This document shows, in pieces, positions 53,315 to 62,984 of a stretch of 64,000 bases of DNA (within the stretch, counting starts at the first letter, position 1; each line of letters starts with the position of its first letter). Origin of the DNA: Rhodobacter sp. 24-YEA-8 (GTDB lineage Bacteria; Pseudomonadota; Alphaproteobacteria; Rhodobacterales; Rhodobacteraceae); contig NZ_FNSK01000001.1 in the NCBI RefSeq assembly GCF_900105075.1, forward strand, positions 2,887,001 through 2,951,000. Direction: 5' to 3'. A model generated the notes under the pieces. It was not told the origin of the DNA and made no database searches. It saw nothing but the letters and a program-made list of their open reading frames with translations. The translations under genes were made by a program, and so were the position numbers.

Positions 53315-53399
53315 TTCGGAACCTATCCGTTGAGTTAACGTCTTCGGCCCCAGAGCATTGCCCGCCTGACAGACCGGCGAAGCCGGGTTTCCCATCAGA

Positions 53400-53530
53400 C
53401 AGGTTCTCTTTCATCCGGACTATACCGTCGGCCCCGGAATTTCACCGGATCTGCTGACCCTCTCCCACCGGGAGAAGCGCTCGCGGGCTATAACCGCCGG
53501 TGGGGAATCTCACCCCGCCCTGAGAACTCC
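53400..53530 (-). ncRNA. FMN riboswitch (RFN element) upstream of ribH2
   Basis: On the minus strand the element runs from GTTCTCAGGGCGGGG (53528 downward) through GTGAGATTCCCCACCGGCGG, then AGCCCGCGAGC and GGTCAGCAGATCCGGTG, to ATTCCGGGGCCGACGGT, ATAGTCCGGATG and AGAGAACCT (near 53400). GTTCTC pairs with GAGAAC as P1. It controls ribH2 in response to FMN. The spacer to the start codon holds a CCGGCTTCGCCGG hairpin that could be the expression platform. Confidence 0.95.
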
Positions 53531-53755
53531 TAAGGGCTAACATGAGAGAAAATATGAAATCAAGGCCCGGCCGCGCATTGCCGCTCTTGTGATCCTCACA
53601 AGAACAAATAAGCATTGCCGCCGAAGACCCGGGAAAGCGGTCGGTCCGATACAGCTATGTCAGATTGACCACTCGGACCGGAAAGTTCAGTTAAACACGG
53701 TTCAAGACCGGAATAGTGCCGGCATCCGACAGAACCGCGCCAGCAGGAGTAACCG

Positions 53756-54865
53756 ATGATCAAGCGGCTCATAATTGCAGTCATTCTTTTGGGAATAGTT
53801 GTCGGCGGAATCGTCTGGTTCAAGTTCTTTCGTGACGAGATGATTGCGCAGTTCCTCGGGGGGATGGTGCCGCCGCCGGTCGCGGTCAATGCCGAACCGG
53901 TGCAGCCGGTGACATGGGAGCCGGGCATCGACGCCATCGGCACTTCGCTGTCGCGCCAGGGGGTCGATCTGGCAATTGAGAGCGGTGGTCTGATCCGCGC
54001 GGTGCAATTTGCCGCCAATGACAAGGTCACCGAAGGTCAGATGATGATCCTGATCGACGATGACAGCGAGAAGGCGCAGCTCGGATCTGCCGAGGCGGCG
54101 CTCAAGGTCGCCCGCGCCGAGGAAAGCCGCGCCCGCACCCTGTCGGATCGCGGTGTCGGTGCCGCGACCACGCTGGAAAGCGCCGAGGCCCAGGTCGAAA
54201 GCGCTGCGGCGCAGGTGGCGATTGCGCAGACTGCGCTTGACCGCAAAACCCTGAAAGCGCCCTTTGCCGGGGTGATCGGCATCCCGCGGGTCGAGGTCGG
54301 GCAATATGTCTCGGCCGGCGAAATCTATGCGACGCTGCAGGATCTCAGCCGGATGCGGGTCGATTTCTCGGTTCCTGAACAACAGCTTGCCGTTCTGAAG
54401 ATGGGCGGTGCCGTGACGGTCACTTCAGAGGTCGGCGATTTTTCCGCCACCGGCACCATCACCGGCATCGAGCCGCGCGTTGACCCGAATACCCGGATGG
54501 TTTCGGTCCGGGCCGAGGTTGAAAACCTCTCGGGCGGGCTGGTTCCGGGACAGTTCCTGCGCGTACGCATCACGCTTCCGAAAGAGGAAGGCGTGATCGC
54601 GGTGCCGCAAACGGCGGTCAGCTCTTCGCTTTATGGCGATACGATCTATGTGATCCAGGGCGGCGAGACGGCAGAAGAACAGAAAGTCGAGCAGGTCTTC
54701 GTGAAGCTTGGTCGCCGCGCCGGCGGCCGGATCGAGGTCACCGAAGGGATCAAGGCGGGAGACCTGATCGTGACCTCGGGTCAGAACCGTCTGACCTCGG
54801 GCGCGCGGGTCAGGGTCGACAATTCGGTCGATCTGATGCCCAAAGCCGAAACCCAGGCTGAATAA
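53756..54865 (+). CDS. RND efflux membrane-fusion (periplasmic adaptor) protein
   Basis: This 369-residue protein has an N-terminal signal anchor (MIKRLIIAVILLGIVVGGIV), a lipoyl half (AIESGGLIRAVQF, ~ residue 80), a coiled-coil hairpin (about residues 95-150: EAALKVARAEESRARTLSD and VESAAAQVAIAQTALD) and a second lipoyl part (LKAPFAGVIGI), followed by beta-barrel and membrane-proximal domains. It would bridge the RND transporter to an outer-membrane factor. It is 10 nt upstream of the transporter gene. GCAGGAG precedes the ATG. Confidence 0.93.
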   Translation: MIKRLIIAVILLGIVVGGIVWFKFFRDEMIAQFLGGMVPPPVAVNAEPVQPVTWEPGIDAIGTSLSRQGVDLAIESGGLIRAVQFAANDKVTEGQMMILIDDDSEKAQLGSAEAALKVARAEESRARTLSDRGVGAATTLESAEAQVESAAAQVAIAQTALDRKTLKAPFAGVIGIPRVEVGQYVSAGEIYATLQDLSRMRVDFSVPEQQLAVLKMGGAVTVTSEVGDFSATGTITGIEPRVDPNTRMVSVRAEVENLSGGLVPGQFLRVRITLPKEEGVIAVPQTAVSSSLYGDTIYVIQGGETAEEQKVEQVFVKLGRRAGGRIEVTEGIKAGDLIVTSGQNRLTSGARVRVDNSVDLMPKAETQAE

Positions 54866-54875
54866 GGGGAAACGG

Positions 54876-57800
54876 ATGCATTTTTCTGAGATCTTCATCC
54901 GACGCCCGGTCCTTTCGACGGTCCTTGGCGCCCTGATCCTGTTTATCGGCCTCGCTTCGGTGGTGAACCTGCCGGTGCGCCAATATCCCGAGGTCGAGGA
55001 ATCGGTCATCACCATCAGCACCGTCTATGCCGGTGCCGATGCCGAACTGATCCAGGGCTTTATCACTTCGCCCATCGCCTCGGCGGTCTCGACCACCGAG
55101 AATGTGGATTACATCACCAGCGCCTCGCGGCAGTCGGTCTCCACCGTCACAGTGCAGATGAAACTGGGCGCCGACCCGGATATCGCGCTGACCGAGGTCA
55201 TGTCCAAGGTCAACCAGGTCCGCGGCAATCTTCCTTCCGACGCCGATGATCCGGTGATCCTGAAAGGCACCGGCCAGACCTTCGCGCTGATGTATCTTGC
55301 GGCGCAGAACCCGAATATGTCGCCCGAGCAGCTGAATGAATATCTGGAACGCGTGATCAGCCCCAGGGTGACCAATATCCAGGGCGTGGCTCAGATGGAT
55401 ATTCTGGGCGGCCAGGAATTCACCATGCGGGTCTGGCTTGATCCGCTGAAACTCTCGTCGCGCGGCGTGACGGCGGCGGAGGTGCTGGGGGCGATCAGGT
55501 CATCGAACTTCCTCTCGGCACCGGGCAAGACCGAGAACGAATATTTCGTTTATTCGCTTACGCTTGCCTCGACGCTGCAGGATGCCGAAGCCTTTGGCGA
55601 GCTGCCGCTGGTATCGGGTGAGAATGGCGTTGTGAAGCTGCGCGATGTCGCGCGGATCGAACTGGCCTCGGGCGAGCCGGAAGGGATCGTGACCTTCAAG
55701 GGCCAGCCCGGCACCTTTATCGGCATCATTCCGGCACCGGGCGAGAACCAGCTCGATGTGGCCTCGAACGTGCTCGAGGCGCTGCCAGAGCTGCAGGCCA
55801 CGCTGCCCCGGGGCATGGAAATCACCATGGTCTATGACAGCACCGAGACCATCGCCGCCTCGATTTCCGAAGTGTTCAAGACCATCGCCGAGGCGGTCGC
55901 CATCGTGGTGGTGGTGATCTTGCTGTTCCTCGGGTCGTTCCGCTCGGTGCTGATGCCGATCGTCACCATTCCCCTGTCACTGATCGGGGTCTGCGCGATC
56001 ATGCTGGCGCTTGGCTATTCGATCAACCTGCTGACGCTTCTGGCAATGGTGCTGGCGATCGGCCTTGTGGTGGATGACGCCATCGTCGTGGTGGAAAACA
56101 TCCACCGTCACATCGACGAGGGTCTGTCGCCACCCAAAGCTGCAATTCTGGGGATGAAAGAGATCACCGGCCCGGTGATCGCGATGACGATCACGCTTGC
56201 CGCCGTGCTGGCGCCTCTGGCCTTTACCGGCGGTCTGACCGGGTCGCTGTTCACCGAATTCGCACTGACACTCGCCGGATCGGTGATCATTTCGGGGGTC
56301 ATCGCGCTGACCATCACCCCCGCGATGTCGGCGCGTCTGCTGACCCATGGCGAGCCGGGGCGCTTTCAGAGGATCGTCGACAAGACGCTGAACGGGCTTG
56401 CGAACTGGTATGAGCGGCGCATCTCATCGTCGCTGGATTACCGGCCCGTGACCCTTCTGATGGTGGTCTCATTGCTGGGCGCGACGGGCTTCATGCTGAT
56501 GAACACCTCGTCGGAACTGGCGCCCGAAGAAGACCAGGGCGCGCTGTTCGCGCTGATGAATGCGCCGCGCTATGCGACGCTGGATTACACCCAGGCCTTT
56601 GCCACGGAAATCACCAACCGCACCAAAGACATCGAAGAGGTCGAGACCTATTTCTCGGTCGCCGGGATGGGGACGCCGAATACCGGTTTCTATATCTGGG
56701 CGCTGAAGGACTGGGCCAATCGCGGTCGCAGCCAGGAAGAGATCAAACAGCAGATCCAGGGCGTTCTCGACAATGCGCCGGGGATGCAGAGCTTCGTCTT
56801 CGCACCGCCCTCGCTGCCCGGCGCCGGGGGTGGTCTGCCGATCTCGATGGTGATCCAGTCGATCCACGCCCCCGAACGCGTGGTCGAAGTCGCGGATGAG
56901 ATCTACCAGAAGGCGATGGCCAGCGGCCTTTTCATCGTCGTGCAGAACTCGATGTCGTTTGACGCACCCCAGGTGCGGGTGACGATTGACCGTGACCGCG
57001 CGGCCAATCTTGGCGTTTCGGTCTCGGATATCGGCACCACGCTGGGCCTCCTGGTCGGCGGTGGCGCAGTGGCGCAGTTTGACCGCGATTCGAACAGCTA
57101 TGATATCGTGACCCAGGTCCCGTCTGAATGGCGCGACAACCCCGAGCGGCTGAACGATTTCTTCGTACGGTCTTCTTCGGGCGCGATGCTGCCTTTGTCT
57201 GCGGTGATCAATCTTGCCCCGGGCGTCGCGGCCTCGTCGATCGAGCAGTTCAACCAGCTCAACTCGGCCACGCTGTCGGCTATGGCTATGCCGGGCATTG
57301 CCAGCGGAACGGCCTTGGCAAAGCTTGAGGAGATTGCCGCAGAAGTACTGCCGGATGGCTTTTTCATCGACTATTCCGGCCAGTCGCGGCTGGAAAAGAC
57401 CGAAGGCAACACGATCATGCTGGCGTTCGGAGCGGCAATCATCGTGATCTATCTGGTTCTGGCCGCGCAGTTCGAAAGCTTCCGCGATCCCTTCATCATC
57501 ATGATGTCGGTGCCGCTGTCGATTTTCGGCGCGCTCCTGCCGCTGTATATGGGGGCGAGCACGCTCAACATCTACACCCAGGTGGGTCTGATCACACTGA
57601 TAGGTCTGATCACAAAACACGGGATCCTGATGGTGGAATTCGCCAATCAGCAGCGTGAAGATCACGGGCTGTCGCGGCGCGCGGCGATTGTCGCGGCGGC
57701 GAAAACCCGTCTGCGCCCGATCCTGATGACCACGGCGGCCATGGCTCTGGCCGTGGTGCCGCTGATCATCGCGGAAGGCGCGGGGGCCGCAGCGCGGCAG

Positions 57801-57959
57801 GCGATGGGTCTTGTGATCTTCACCGGCCTTCTGATCGGGACGCTCTTCACCCTCTTCGTGGTGCCGATGTTCTACACGCTGATCTCGCGTTCGGACGCGG
57901 CCTACGCCCTGCACAAACGGCAGGTGGAGCAGCAATTCGGGTCCACCCCGGCACATTGA
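54876..57959 (+). CDS. RND efflux transporter, HAE1/AcrB type
   Basis: The 1027-residue protein has twelve predicted transmembrane helices and two large periplasmic loops. The TM4 proton-relay motif GLVVDDAIVVVENIHRHI (Asp pair) and a C-terminal GLITKHGILMVEFANQQRE segment (Lys/Asp relay) identify the drug/hydrophobe proton antiporters. It exports amphiphilic compounds from the inner membrane or periplasm. There is no outer-membrane factor gene or TetR regulator adjacent, so it may use a TolC encoded elsewhere. A strong terminator follows. Confidence 0.95.
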   Translation: MHFSEIFIRRPVLSTVLGALILFIGLASVVNLPVRQYPEVEESVITISTVYAGADAELIQGFITSPIASAVSTTENVDYITSASRQSVSTVTVQMKLGADPDIALTEVMSKVNQVRGNLPSDADDPVILKGTGQTFALMYLAAQNPNMSPEQLNEYLERVISPRVTNIQGVAQMDILGGQEFTMRVWLDPLKLSSRGVTAAEVLGAIRSSNFLSAPGKTENEYFVYSLTLASTLQDAEAFGELPLVSGENGVVKLRDVARIELASGEPEGIVTFKGQPGTFIGIIPAPGENQLDVASNVLEALPELQATLPRGMEITMVYDSTETIAASISEVFKTIAEAVAIVVVVILLFLGSFRSVLMPIVTIPLSLIGVCAIMLALGYSINLLTLLAMVLAIGLVVDDAIVVVENIHRHIDEGLSPPKAAILGMKEITGPVIAMTITLAAVLAPLAFTGGLTGSLFTEFALTLAGSVIISGVIALTITPAMSARLLTHGEPGRFQRIVDKTLNGLANWYERRISSSLDYRPVTLLMVVSLLGATGFMLMNTSSELAPEEDQGALFALMNAPRYATLDYTQAFATEITNRTKDIEEVETYFSVAGMGTPNTGFYIWALKDWANRGRSQEEIKQQIQGVLDNAPGMQSFVFAPPSLPGAGGGLPISMVIQSIHAPERVVEVADEIYQKAMASGLFIVVQNSMSFDAPQVRVTIDRDRAANLGVSVSDIGTTLGLLVGGGAVAQFDRDSNSYDIVTQVPSEWRDNPERLNDFFVRSSSGAMLPLSAVINLAPGVAASSIEQFNQLNSATLSAMAMPGIASGTALAKLEEIAAEVLPDGFFIDYSGQSRLEKTEGNTIMLAFGAAIIVIYLVLAAQFESFRDPFIIMMSVPLSIFGALLPLYMGASTLNIYTQVGLITLIGLITKHGILMVEFANQQREDHGLSRRAAIVAAAKTRLRPILMTTAAMALAVVPLIIAEGAGAAARQAMGLVIFTGLLIGTLFTLFVVPMFYTLISRSDAAYALHKRQVEQQFGSTPAH

Positions 57960-57975
57960 GCCGGCAAAACACACC

Positions 57976-58008
57976 GGAAAGGAGGGCTCCGGCCCTCCTT
58001 TTTCTTTG
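57976..58008 (+). terminator. Intrinsic terminator of the RND operon
   Basis: AAAGGAGGGC with GCCCTCCTTTTT forms a perfect GC stem (GGAGGGC / GCCCTCC, TCCG loop) followed by a T-run; it lies 20 nt after the transporter stop codon. Confidence 0.9.
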
Positions 58009-58602
58009 CGCGCTCCCATGCCGGTGGCGTGGTTTCTCCGCCCGATGGCTATAAAATCTTCACAGTTTTCATGGAAGCTCGCCGCCAGGATCATGGCCCT
58101 GGCGCCATTCCGCCGGCAAATCCGCCTGTTTCTGGCAGAAGTGCTTGCGGCTGGCGCCGACATGAAGAAAACTTACGCTGCACCGGGGCGTGCGCGACGG
58201 CGGGATAATCGCCCGCTCGCAGCTCCGGACCGGCAATTATGGGAACACGGGTGAAACTCGGTCACGTCACAGCGCGGCAGACGCGCAGGTCAGTCGGCAT
58301 ATCATGCCGCGCCCCCGCCAGATCGCGGGGCACCTGCAACACGGGTGCCACCGGCGCAGGCCGTGGCACCTCTTCTGCCGAACCGGCCGCCGCGCCGGGC
58401 CCCTCGGATGAGGGCTCAGGCAGTATAGGGCGAAGTCTCGACGCCCAGCCCCCCGCGCCCCGACGAAGGGAAACCTTCGCAAGAAGGCCCCTCTTACTGC
58501 TGATCTCCCTGCCCTGCCTTTCTGCGGGCAATCTCATCAATCTTTACCACAACCGCGCCGGGATGATCCCTGCGCGGCTTTCTCACTTCGGAGCCAAGCC
58601 TC
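58009..58602. other. Intergenic stretch without a supported gene
   Basis: About 590 nt between the RND terminator and the TerC-like gene. Open frames exist on both strands (for example plus 58006-58254 and minus 58262-58540) but overlap each other, lack ribosome-binding sites and give Arg/Pro-rich translations typical of shadow frames in GC-rich DNA. I see no tRNA, repeat or riboswitch pattern. Confidence 0.6.
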
Positions 58603-60156
58603 GTGTTATTTGAATGGATGTCTGACCCGGCCGCCTGGGCCGGCCTCGCGACACTGATCGTTCTTGAGATCGTCCTGGGGATCGACAACCTCGTCTTCAT
58701 TGCTGTCCTGGCGGATAAACTGCCGCCGCATCAGCGCGACAAGGCCCGTATCATCGGCCTGTCCCTGGCATTGGGCATGCGTTTTGTGCTGCTGGCCTCG
58801 ATCGCCTGGATCGTGACGCTGCAATCGAACCTGTTCACCATATTCGGACACGGTTTCTCGGGGCGCGATCTCATCCTGATCTTTGGCGGCCTGTTCCTGC
58901 TGTTCAAAGGCACGATGGAGCTGCATGAGCGGCTGGAGGGGCATTCCGGCCGAAAAGAGGGTTCTGTCGTCCAGGTCGCCTTCTGGCAGGTCCTTTTGCA
59001 GATCGTGGTGCTGGATGCGGTGTTTTCGCTGGATTCGGTGATCACCGCCGTCGGCATGGTTCAGCATCTTTCCATCATGTATATCGCCGTGCTCGTCGCG
59101 ATGGCGGTCATGCTTCTGATGTCGAAGACGCTGATGAATTTCGTCTCGAAACACCCGACCGTGGTCATCCTCTGCCTTGGCTTCCTGATGATGATCGGTT
59201 TCTCGCTGATCGTTGAGGGCTTCGGCTTCCACATCCCGAAAGGCTATCTCTACGCCGCCATCGGGTTCTCGGTTGGCATCGAGGCGCTGAACCAGATCGG
59301 CCGCGCCAATCGCGAACGCTATATCACCTCGGGCGACCTGCGTGACCGCACCGCCGAGGCCGTGCTGCGGCTTCTGGGCGGGCGCAAGGGCGAGGATCTG
59401 GGCGGCACTGCGGATGTGATCGCCGACCGCGCAGCCGAGCAGGCGCTGTTCGCGCAGGAAGAGAAAGAGATGATCCAGGGCGTTCTGGGTCTCACCGACC
59501 GGCCTGCAACCTCGGTGATGACACCGAGGAATGAGATCGACTGGATTGATCTTGATTCCGACGAGGCGAAGATCCGCGAACAGATCCTTGATCAGAAGCA
59601 TGCCCGTTTCCTGATCGCGCGTGGCAGCCTGGATGAGTTTTCCGGCGTGGCGCTGGCGCGTGATCTGATGCGCGATCTGCTGACGGATGGTCATATCAGT
59701 GTCGAGCGTTCGGTGCGCGAGCCGCTGGTGCTGCATGAAAGCGTCTCGGTGCTGCGCCTGATGGAACAGCTGCGCCGCGCCCCGGTGCAGCTTGCGGTGA
59801 TCGTTGACGAATTCGGCTCGCTCGAAGGGATCGTCACCCCGACCGATGTGCTGGAGGCGATTGCCGGCGACTTCCCCGACGAGGATGAAGAGCCCCTGAC
59901 CGAGGAACGCGCCGAGGATGGGTCCTGGCTGGTCGATGGCTGGATGGATGTCCGCCGCGCCTCGCAGCTTTTCGAGGCCGATCTTGAGGATGAAACCGAA
60001 CGCTATTCGACCCTCGCCGGCTATATCCTCTGGCGGCATGGAAATATGCCGGTGGAAGGAGAAAAGCTGGAATTCGACGGGCTGGAATTCGAGATCGTCG
60101 CGATGAACGGCCGCGCCATAGACAAGGTCCGCGTCCGCCGGTCTGAAACGGTGTGA
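58603..60156 (+). CDS. TerC-CBS-CorC fusion membrane protein (YoaE/YegH type)
   Basis: The 517-residue protein starts at GTG 58603 (GGAG ten nt upstream). An N-terminal TerC domain has seven transmembrane helices with the metal-site acidic residues in [17 protein letters not shown] and [18 protein letters not shown]. Two CBS domains (about residues 295-420) and a C-terminal CorC_HlyC transporter-associated domain ([16 protein letters not shown]) follow. TerC-family proteins act in Mn/Ca export and metal co-translation; the substrate here is unknown. It follows a long gap, so it is probably monocistronic. Confidence 0.92.
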   Translation: MLFEWMSDPAAWAGLATLIVLEIVLGIDNLVFIAVLADKLPPHQRDKARIIGLSLALGMRFVLLASIAWIVTLQSNLFTIFGHGFSGRDLILIFGGLFLLFKGTMELHERLEGHSGRKEGSVVQVAFWQVLLQIVVLDAVFSLDSVITAVGMVQHLSIMYIAVLVAMAVMLLMSKTLMNFVSKHPTVVILCLGFLMMIGFSLIVEGFGFHIPKGYLYAAIGFSVGIEALNQIGRANRERYITSGDLRDRTAEAVLRLLGGRKGEDLGGTADVIADRAAEQALFAQEEKEMIQGVLGLTDRPATSVMTPRNEIDWIDLDSDEAKIREQILDQKHARFLIARGSLDEFSGVALARDLMRDLLTDGHISVERSVREPLVLHESVSVLRLMEQLRRAPVQLAVIVDEFGSLEGIVTPTDVLEAIAGDFPDEDEEPLTEERAEDGSWLVDGWMDVRRASQLFEADLEDETERYSTLAGYILWRHGNMPVEGEKLEFDGLEFEIVAMNGRAIDKVRVRRSETV

Positions 60157-60235
60157 GCATGTCTGTAAGAGTTTAACAAAAACAGAGGCTTAATTTTCTT
60201 GGTGGAAGGAAGAGCTGCGGTCACAGTGAGGGATA

Positions 60236-61963
60236 GTGCACCGATGGCCGCAGCTCTTCCGGACAATGCCACCCGAAATGATCCGTTTTCCACATATTGG
60301 CGCCCTGTATCGCTGGCTTGCCGATACCACCGGCAGCGTGACGATCTCTTTCGTGGTGATCTTTCCGATCCTGATGCTGATCGGTGGCCTGGCAACAGAC
60401 GCCGTGCGGCTCAATGCCCAGAAGCGCTATACCCAGTCTCAGGCTGATCTTGCCGCTCAAAGCGCGGCGCGGTTCCTGCCCGATCCGGTGAAGGTGCGCG
60501 CCACCGCCCGCAAGGTGGTGGCTGCGAATACGCTCTATGGCGAGATCCAGTTGCAGAATTCGGATATCCTGCTCGGCAGCTACAGCGCGCAAGGCGGGTT
60601 TGTGCCACATGCGAACCAGGCCAATCCGACCGGCGCCAGCGCGGTGATGGTAAAGGTGCCCTCGCGTTACCATCCACTGCTTCTTGGCCCGGTCATGCGC
60701 GATGAGAATGTGGTGATCAGGCGCTCGGCCGTGGCGGGGCAACAGACTGTGGTGGTCTTCACGCTGCGCAACCGCCTGCTCGGGGTGGACACCCGCAAAG
60801 CGATCCTCGATCCCGTGCTCTCGGGCCTTGGGATCGGGCTGAACGTGTCGGTTCTCAGCTATGAAGGGCTGGCGAATACCAGGTTCAAAGTCGAGGATCT
60901 TCTGTCACTGGTCTCGCTTGGCCTCGCAACCGAGGTCTTCACCATCAACGATGTGCTGCATCTGCCCCTGAGCGGGCCGCGCCTTTTTACCGGGCTTGTA
61001 AAGACCGGAGGTCTGCCGGCGGGCGCCCTGCCTGCGGCGGCGCGTGGCGGCCAGCTGGTTACCCTGGCCGAGGTGATGAACATGTCGCCGAGCCTGCTGA
61101 ACGCGAGAATCGGGGATGTGCTGCCCGATGTAACGGTGAATGCCTTCGATCTGGTGATGACCTTCCTCGGTCTTGCCGCCGATCCCAAAGAGAGGCTGGA
61201 TATCGGCACCGGGCTCAATCTCGGGCCGCTGGCCAATGTCGGGCTGAAGATCGGCCTGGTGCGCCCGCCGGTGATCGGCATTGGCCGCATCGGCGACACG
61301 CCGCCGCCGCGTGCGTCGGTGTCGCAGGTCGATGTGGCGCTTGGCGCAGATACGATCAATGCAGGGAATACCGCACTCTTGCGGGTCGCTCTGAATGTCG
61401 CCGTGGGAACAGCAGATGCCACCGCGCTCAGCCTCAATTGCGGTGCGAGCCAACCCTCGGATCATCTCGCACTCTTCCGGGCCGAGACCGCGCCGGTCGA
61501 GCTGGCACTGAGGGTCGGTCTTCTCGATTCCCGTGCCAATGTCGCGCCCGCCGATATGAACCGTGTCAGGCTGGCGCGCGGGGTTAAGGATGTACCAATC
61601 CGCCTTGACCAGTTCCGCAAGCCGGTGCCGGTGCGCAACCCGCTGACCCTTTCCCGCCTGGTCGCCGATGTCAGCACTTTCCTCGATTCGGTCCGAAACG
61701 ATCTGCAGGCCCAGGTGAATGCCAGGGCCTGCGAGGGAGGGCTGTTGTCCCTGCTCTCCTGCCCGCTGTTTACGGTGGTGAATGCGGCGGTCGCCGCGCT
61801 GCTATCGGTGCTCAGCGGGCTGATCAGCAGCATTTCCTCGCTCCTCGCCTCGCTGGGGGTGGATGCCATCGTGCAGGCTTTGCTGGATCTGCTGGGGATC
61901 AGCGTGGCCCAGGCAGATCTTATCCTCGACGACTACAGCTGCAGCACATCTGTCCTGCAATAA
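60236..61963 (+). CDS. TadG-like pilus-assembly/secreted protein, no Tad locus nearby
   Basis: About 575 residues from GTG 60236 (GAGGG three nt upstream); ATG 60278 is another possible start. A TadE/TadG-type N-terminus (TTGSVTISFVVIFPILMLIGG) is followed by a large extracytoplasmic part rich in Leu/Val and beta-structure and a hydrophobic C-terminal region (ALLSVLSGLISSISSLLASLGVDAIV, given in parts). TadG proteins support Flp pilus assembly, often with a vWA domain that is not obvious here. No other tad genes are in the window, so function is unassigned. Confidence 0.65.
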   Translation: MHRWPQLFRTMPPEMIRFPHIGALYRWLADTTGSVTISFVVIFPILMLIGGLATDAVRLNAQKRYTQSQADLAAQSAARFLPDPVKVRATARKVVAANTLYGEIQLQNSDILLGSYSAQGGFVPHANQANPTGASAVMVKVPSRYHPLLLGPVMRDENVVIRRSAVAGQQTVVVFTLRNRLLGVDTRKAILDPVLSGLGIGLNVSVLSYEGLANTRFKVEDLLSLVSLGLATEVFTINDVLHLPLSGPRLFTGLVKTGGLPAGALPAAARGGQLVTLAEVMNMSPSLLNARIGDVLPDVTVNAFDLVMTFLGLAADPKERLDIGTGLNLGPLANVGLKIGLVRPPVIGIGRIGDTPPPRASVSQVDVALGADTINAGNTALLRVALNVAVGTADATALSLNCGASQPSDHLALFRAETAPVELALRVGLLDSRANVAPADMNRVRLARGVKDVPIRLDQFRKPVPVRNPLTLSRLVADVSTFLDSVRNDLQAQVNARACEGGLLSLLSCPLFTVVNAAVAALLSVLSGLISSISSLLASLGVDAIVQALLDLLGISVAQADLILDDYSCSTSVLQ

Positions 61964-62081
61964 GCGGGGAACGGCCAGCACCAGGCTGCGGGCCGCCCCC
62001 CTGCCCTCTTCCGCCACGGGCCCCGAAACCCGCCGGCCGGCCGCCTCGCGTTGATTTCCTGCAAAGACCAGGGAATGCCCC

Positions 62082-62110
62082 TTGCAAAACCCCTGCTCTG
62101 GCGCTATCCC
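62082..62110 (+). promoter_or_regulatory. tRNA promoter
   Basis: TTGCAA at 62082-62087, a 17-nt spacer and TATCCC at 62105-62110, giving transcription from about 62117 just ahead of the tRNA gene. The strong -35 and weak -10 fit alphaproteobacterial housekeeping promoters. Confidence 0.65.
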
Positions 62111-62121
62111 GCCCCAATGGT

Positions 62122-62198
62122 CGGAGCGTAGCGCAGCCTGGTAGCGCACCTGCTTCGGGAGCAGGGGGTCGGAGGTTCGAATCCTCTCGCTCCGACCA
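62122..62198 (+). tRNA. tRNA-Pro (anticodon CGG)
   Basis: A 77-nt cloverleaf with 7-bp acceptor stem CGGAGCG/CGCTCCG, D-loop with GCCTGGTAGCG, anticodon stem-loop CTGCTTCGGGAGCAG (anticodon CGG), T-arm GGAGGTTCGAATCCTC and encoded CCA at 62196-62198. It decodes CCG proline codons, which are abundant in this genome. Confidence 0.97.
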
Positions 62199-62515
62199 AT
62201 TTCCCGAATGATAACTGTGCTGCGTCAGGCAGGAGCTCCGTTACACCCCTCATCGCTTCCATTTGTGTCAGTTTCCGGTTCCACTGGCATGAAATCCCGA
62301 ATCCGAACGCACTTCCGCCCCGCAGCTTGCACTTTCTCACCGTGTCCTTCCAGTCGCAGGCACAGGGTTATGACGCATGATCGCTGTCGGAACTGCAGTA
62401 CCAGCTATTTCTCTAGGCCTTGATTGGGCAGTAGATGACTTGAGCATCCTCCTTTTTTCGCACACCGCCGCGATTTTGCGCGGCGCTTTGCTGTGCGTAT
62501 ATGAAAGGAGAGCAC
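62199..62515. other. Intergenic stretch downstream of the tRNA
   Basis: About 315 nt with lower coding potential and no clear gene; a GC hairpin CGCCGCG-ATTTT-GCGCGGCG-like structure sits near 62467-62487. The stretch lies between tRNA-Pro and an IS5-type remnant, so it could be leftover integrated DNA. Confidence 0.5.
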
Positions 62516-62680
62516 ATGCATCCCAATGATTTTCCCCGTATACAGAGACGCCGGTTCGACATCGAGGCGCTTCAGTTCGAGGCTCTGTCCCTTTTCACAC
62601 CGATGGTGCGAACTGCGGTTCACCGTCCAGCTCCAGCTAGTGGCCTAAAGGGCGGAAAGGGGCCAATAGCAGACCGATGA
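62516..62680 (+). CDS. Small ORF with a strong ribosome-binding site (54 codons)
   Basis: ATG 62516 is preceded by AAGGAG at a spacing of 6-7 nt. The first 41 residues are charged (MHPNDFPRIQRRRFDIEALQ), and the tail after about residue 42 coincides with the edge of the transposase remnant, where composition changes. It may be a complete small protein or the 5' remnant of a gene broken by the insertion. I do not recognise a family. Whether it is translated cannot be decided here. Confidence 0.35.
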   Translation: MHPNDFPRIQRRRFDIEALQFEALSLFTPMVRTAVHRPAPASGLKGGKGPIADR

Positions 62681-62892
62681 CGACTTGCCGAACTCTTCGG
62701 CAGGTTGCGCCATGGCGCACCGGTTCTTGTGTCGCGCTGCGCCTCGAACCTGTGGCGGCTTGCGCTCCGCCAGAAAATGCCAGCCAAAACGAGACGATGA
62801 TCCGCAGGCTTCCGCCCATTCGGGTGTCGGACGGCACGAATGAAGCCCTCGAAAAAGGCCCACCCACCGTCGGATATCAGGTTGCGCTCCAA
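62640..62892 (-). pseudogene. IS5-family transposase N-terminal remnant
   Basis: On the minus strand the frame opens MERNLISDGGWAFFEGFIRA, then VRHPNGRKPADHRLVLAGIFW, a typical IS5-group transposase start. The expected [26 protein letters not shown] block is disturbed: an in-frame insertion of about 13 residues precedes RTGAPWRNLP, and EEFGKSSSVCYW continues only in a different frame. The catalytic DDE part is missing. No terminal inverted repeats were found, so this is a decayed fragment, not a mobile copy. Confidence 0.75.
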
Positions 62893-62984
62893 GCCCGTCT
62901 CCCAAGCAGAGATGAGCTTGAATCATAGGACGCCTGCCAACAGAATCCCTTTTGTCAAAACGGCCTGATCCCCGGATCGCGCGC

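Noticed and set aside
56469..58163. 564-codon minus-strand open frame
   Set aside because: Antisense to the RND transporter; His/Arg-rich translation without domains.
58006..58540. Short open frames in the gap after the RND operon
   Set aside because: They overlap on both strands, lack ribosome-binding sites and have no conserved features by eye.
62467..62487. Hairpin near the small ORF as a terminator
   Set aside because: The T-run lies on the 5' side on the plus strand, so it does not form a classical intrinsic terminator in either direction.
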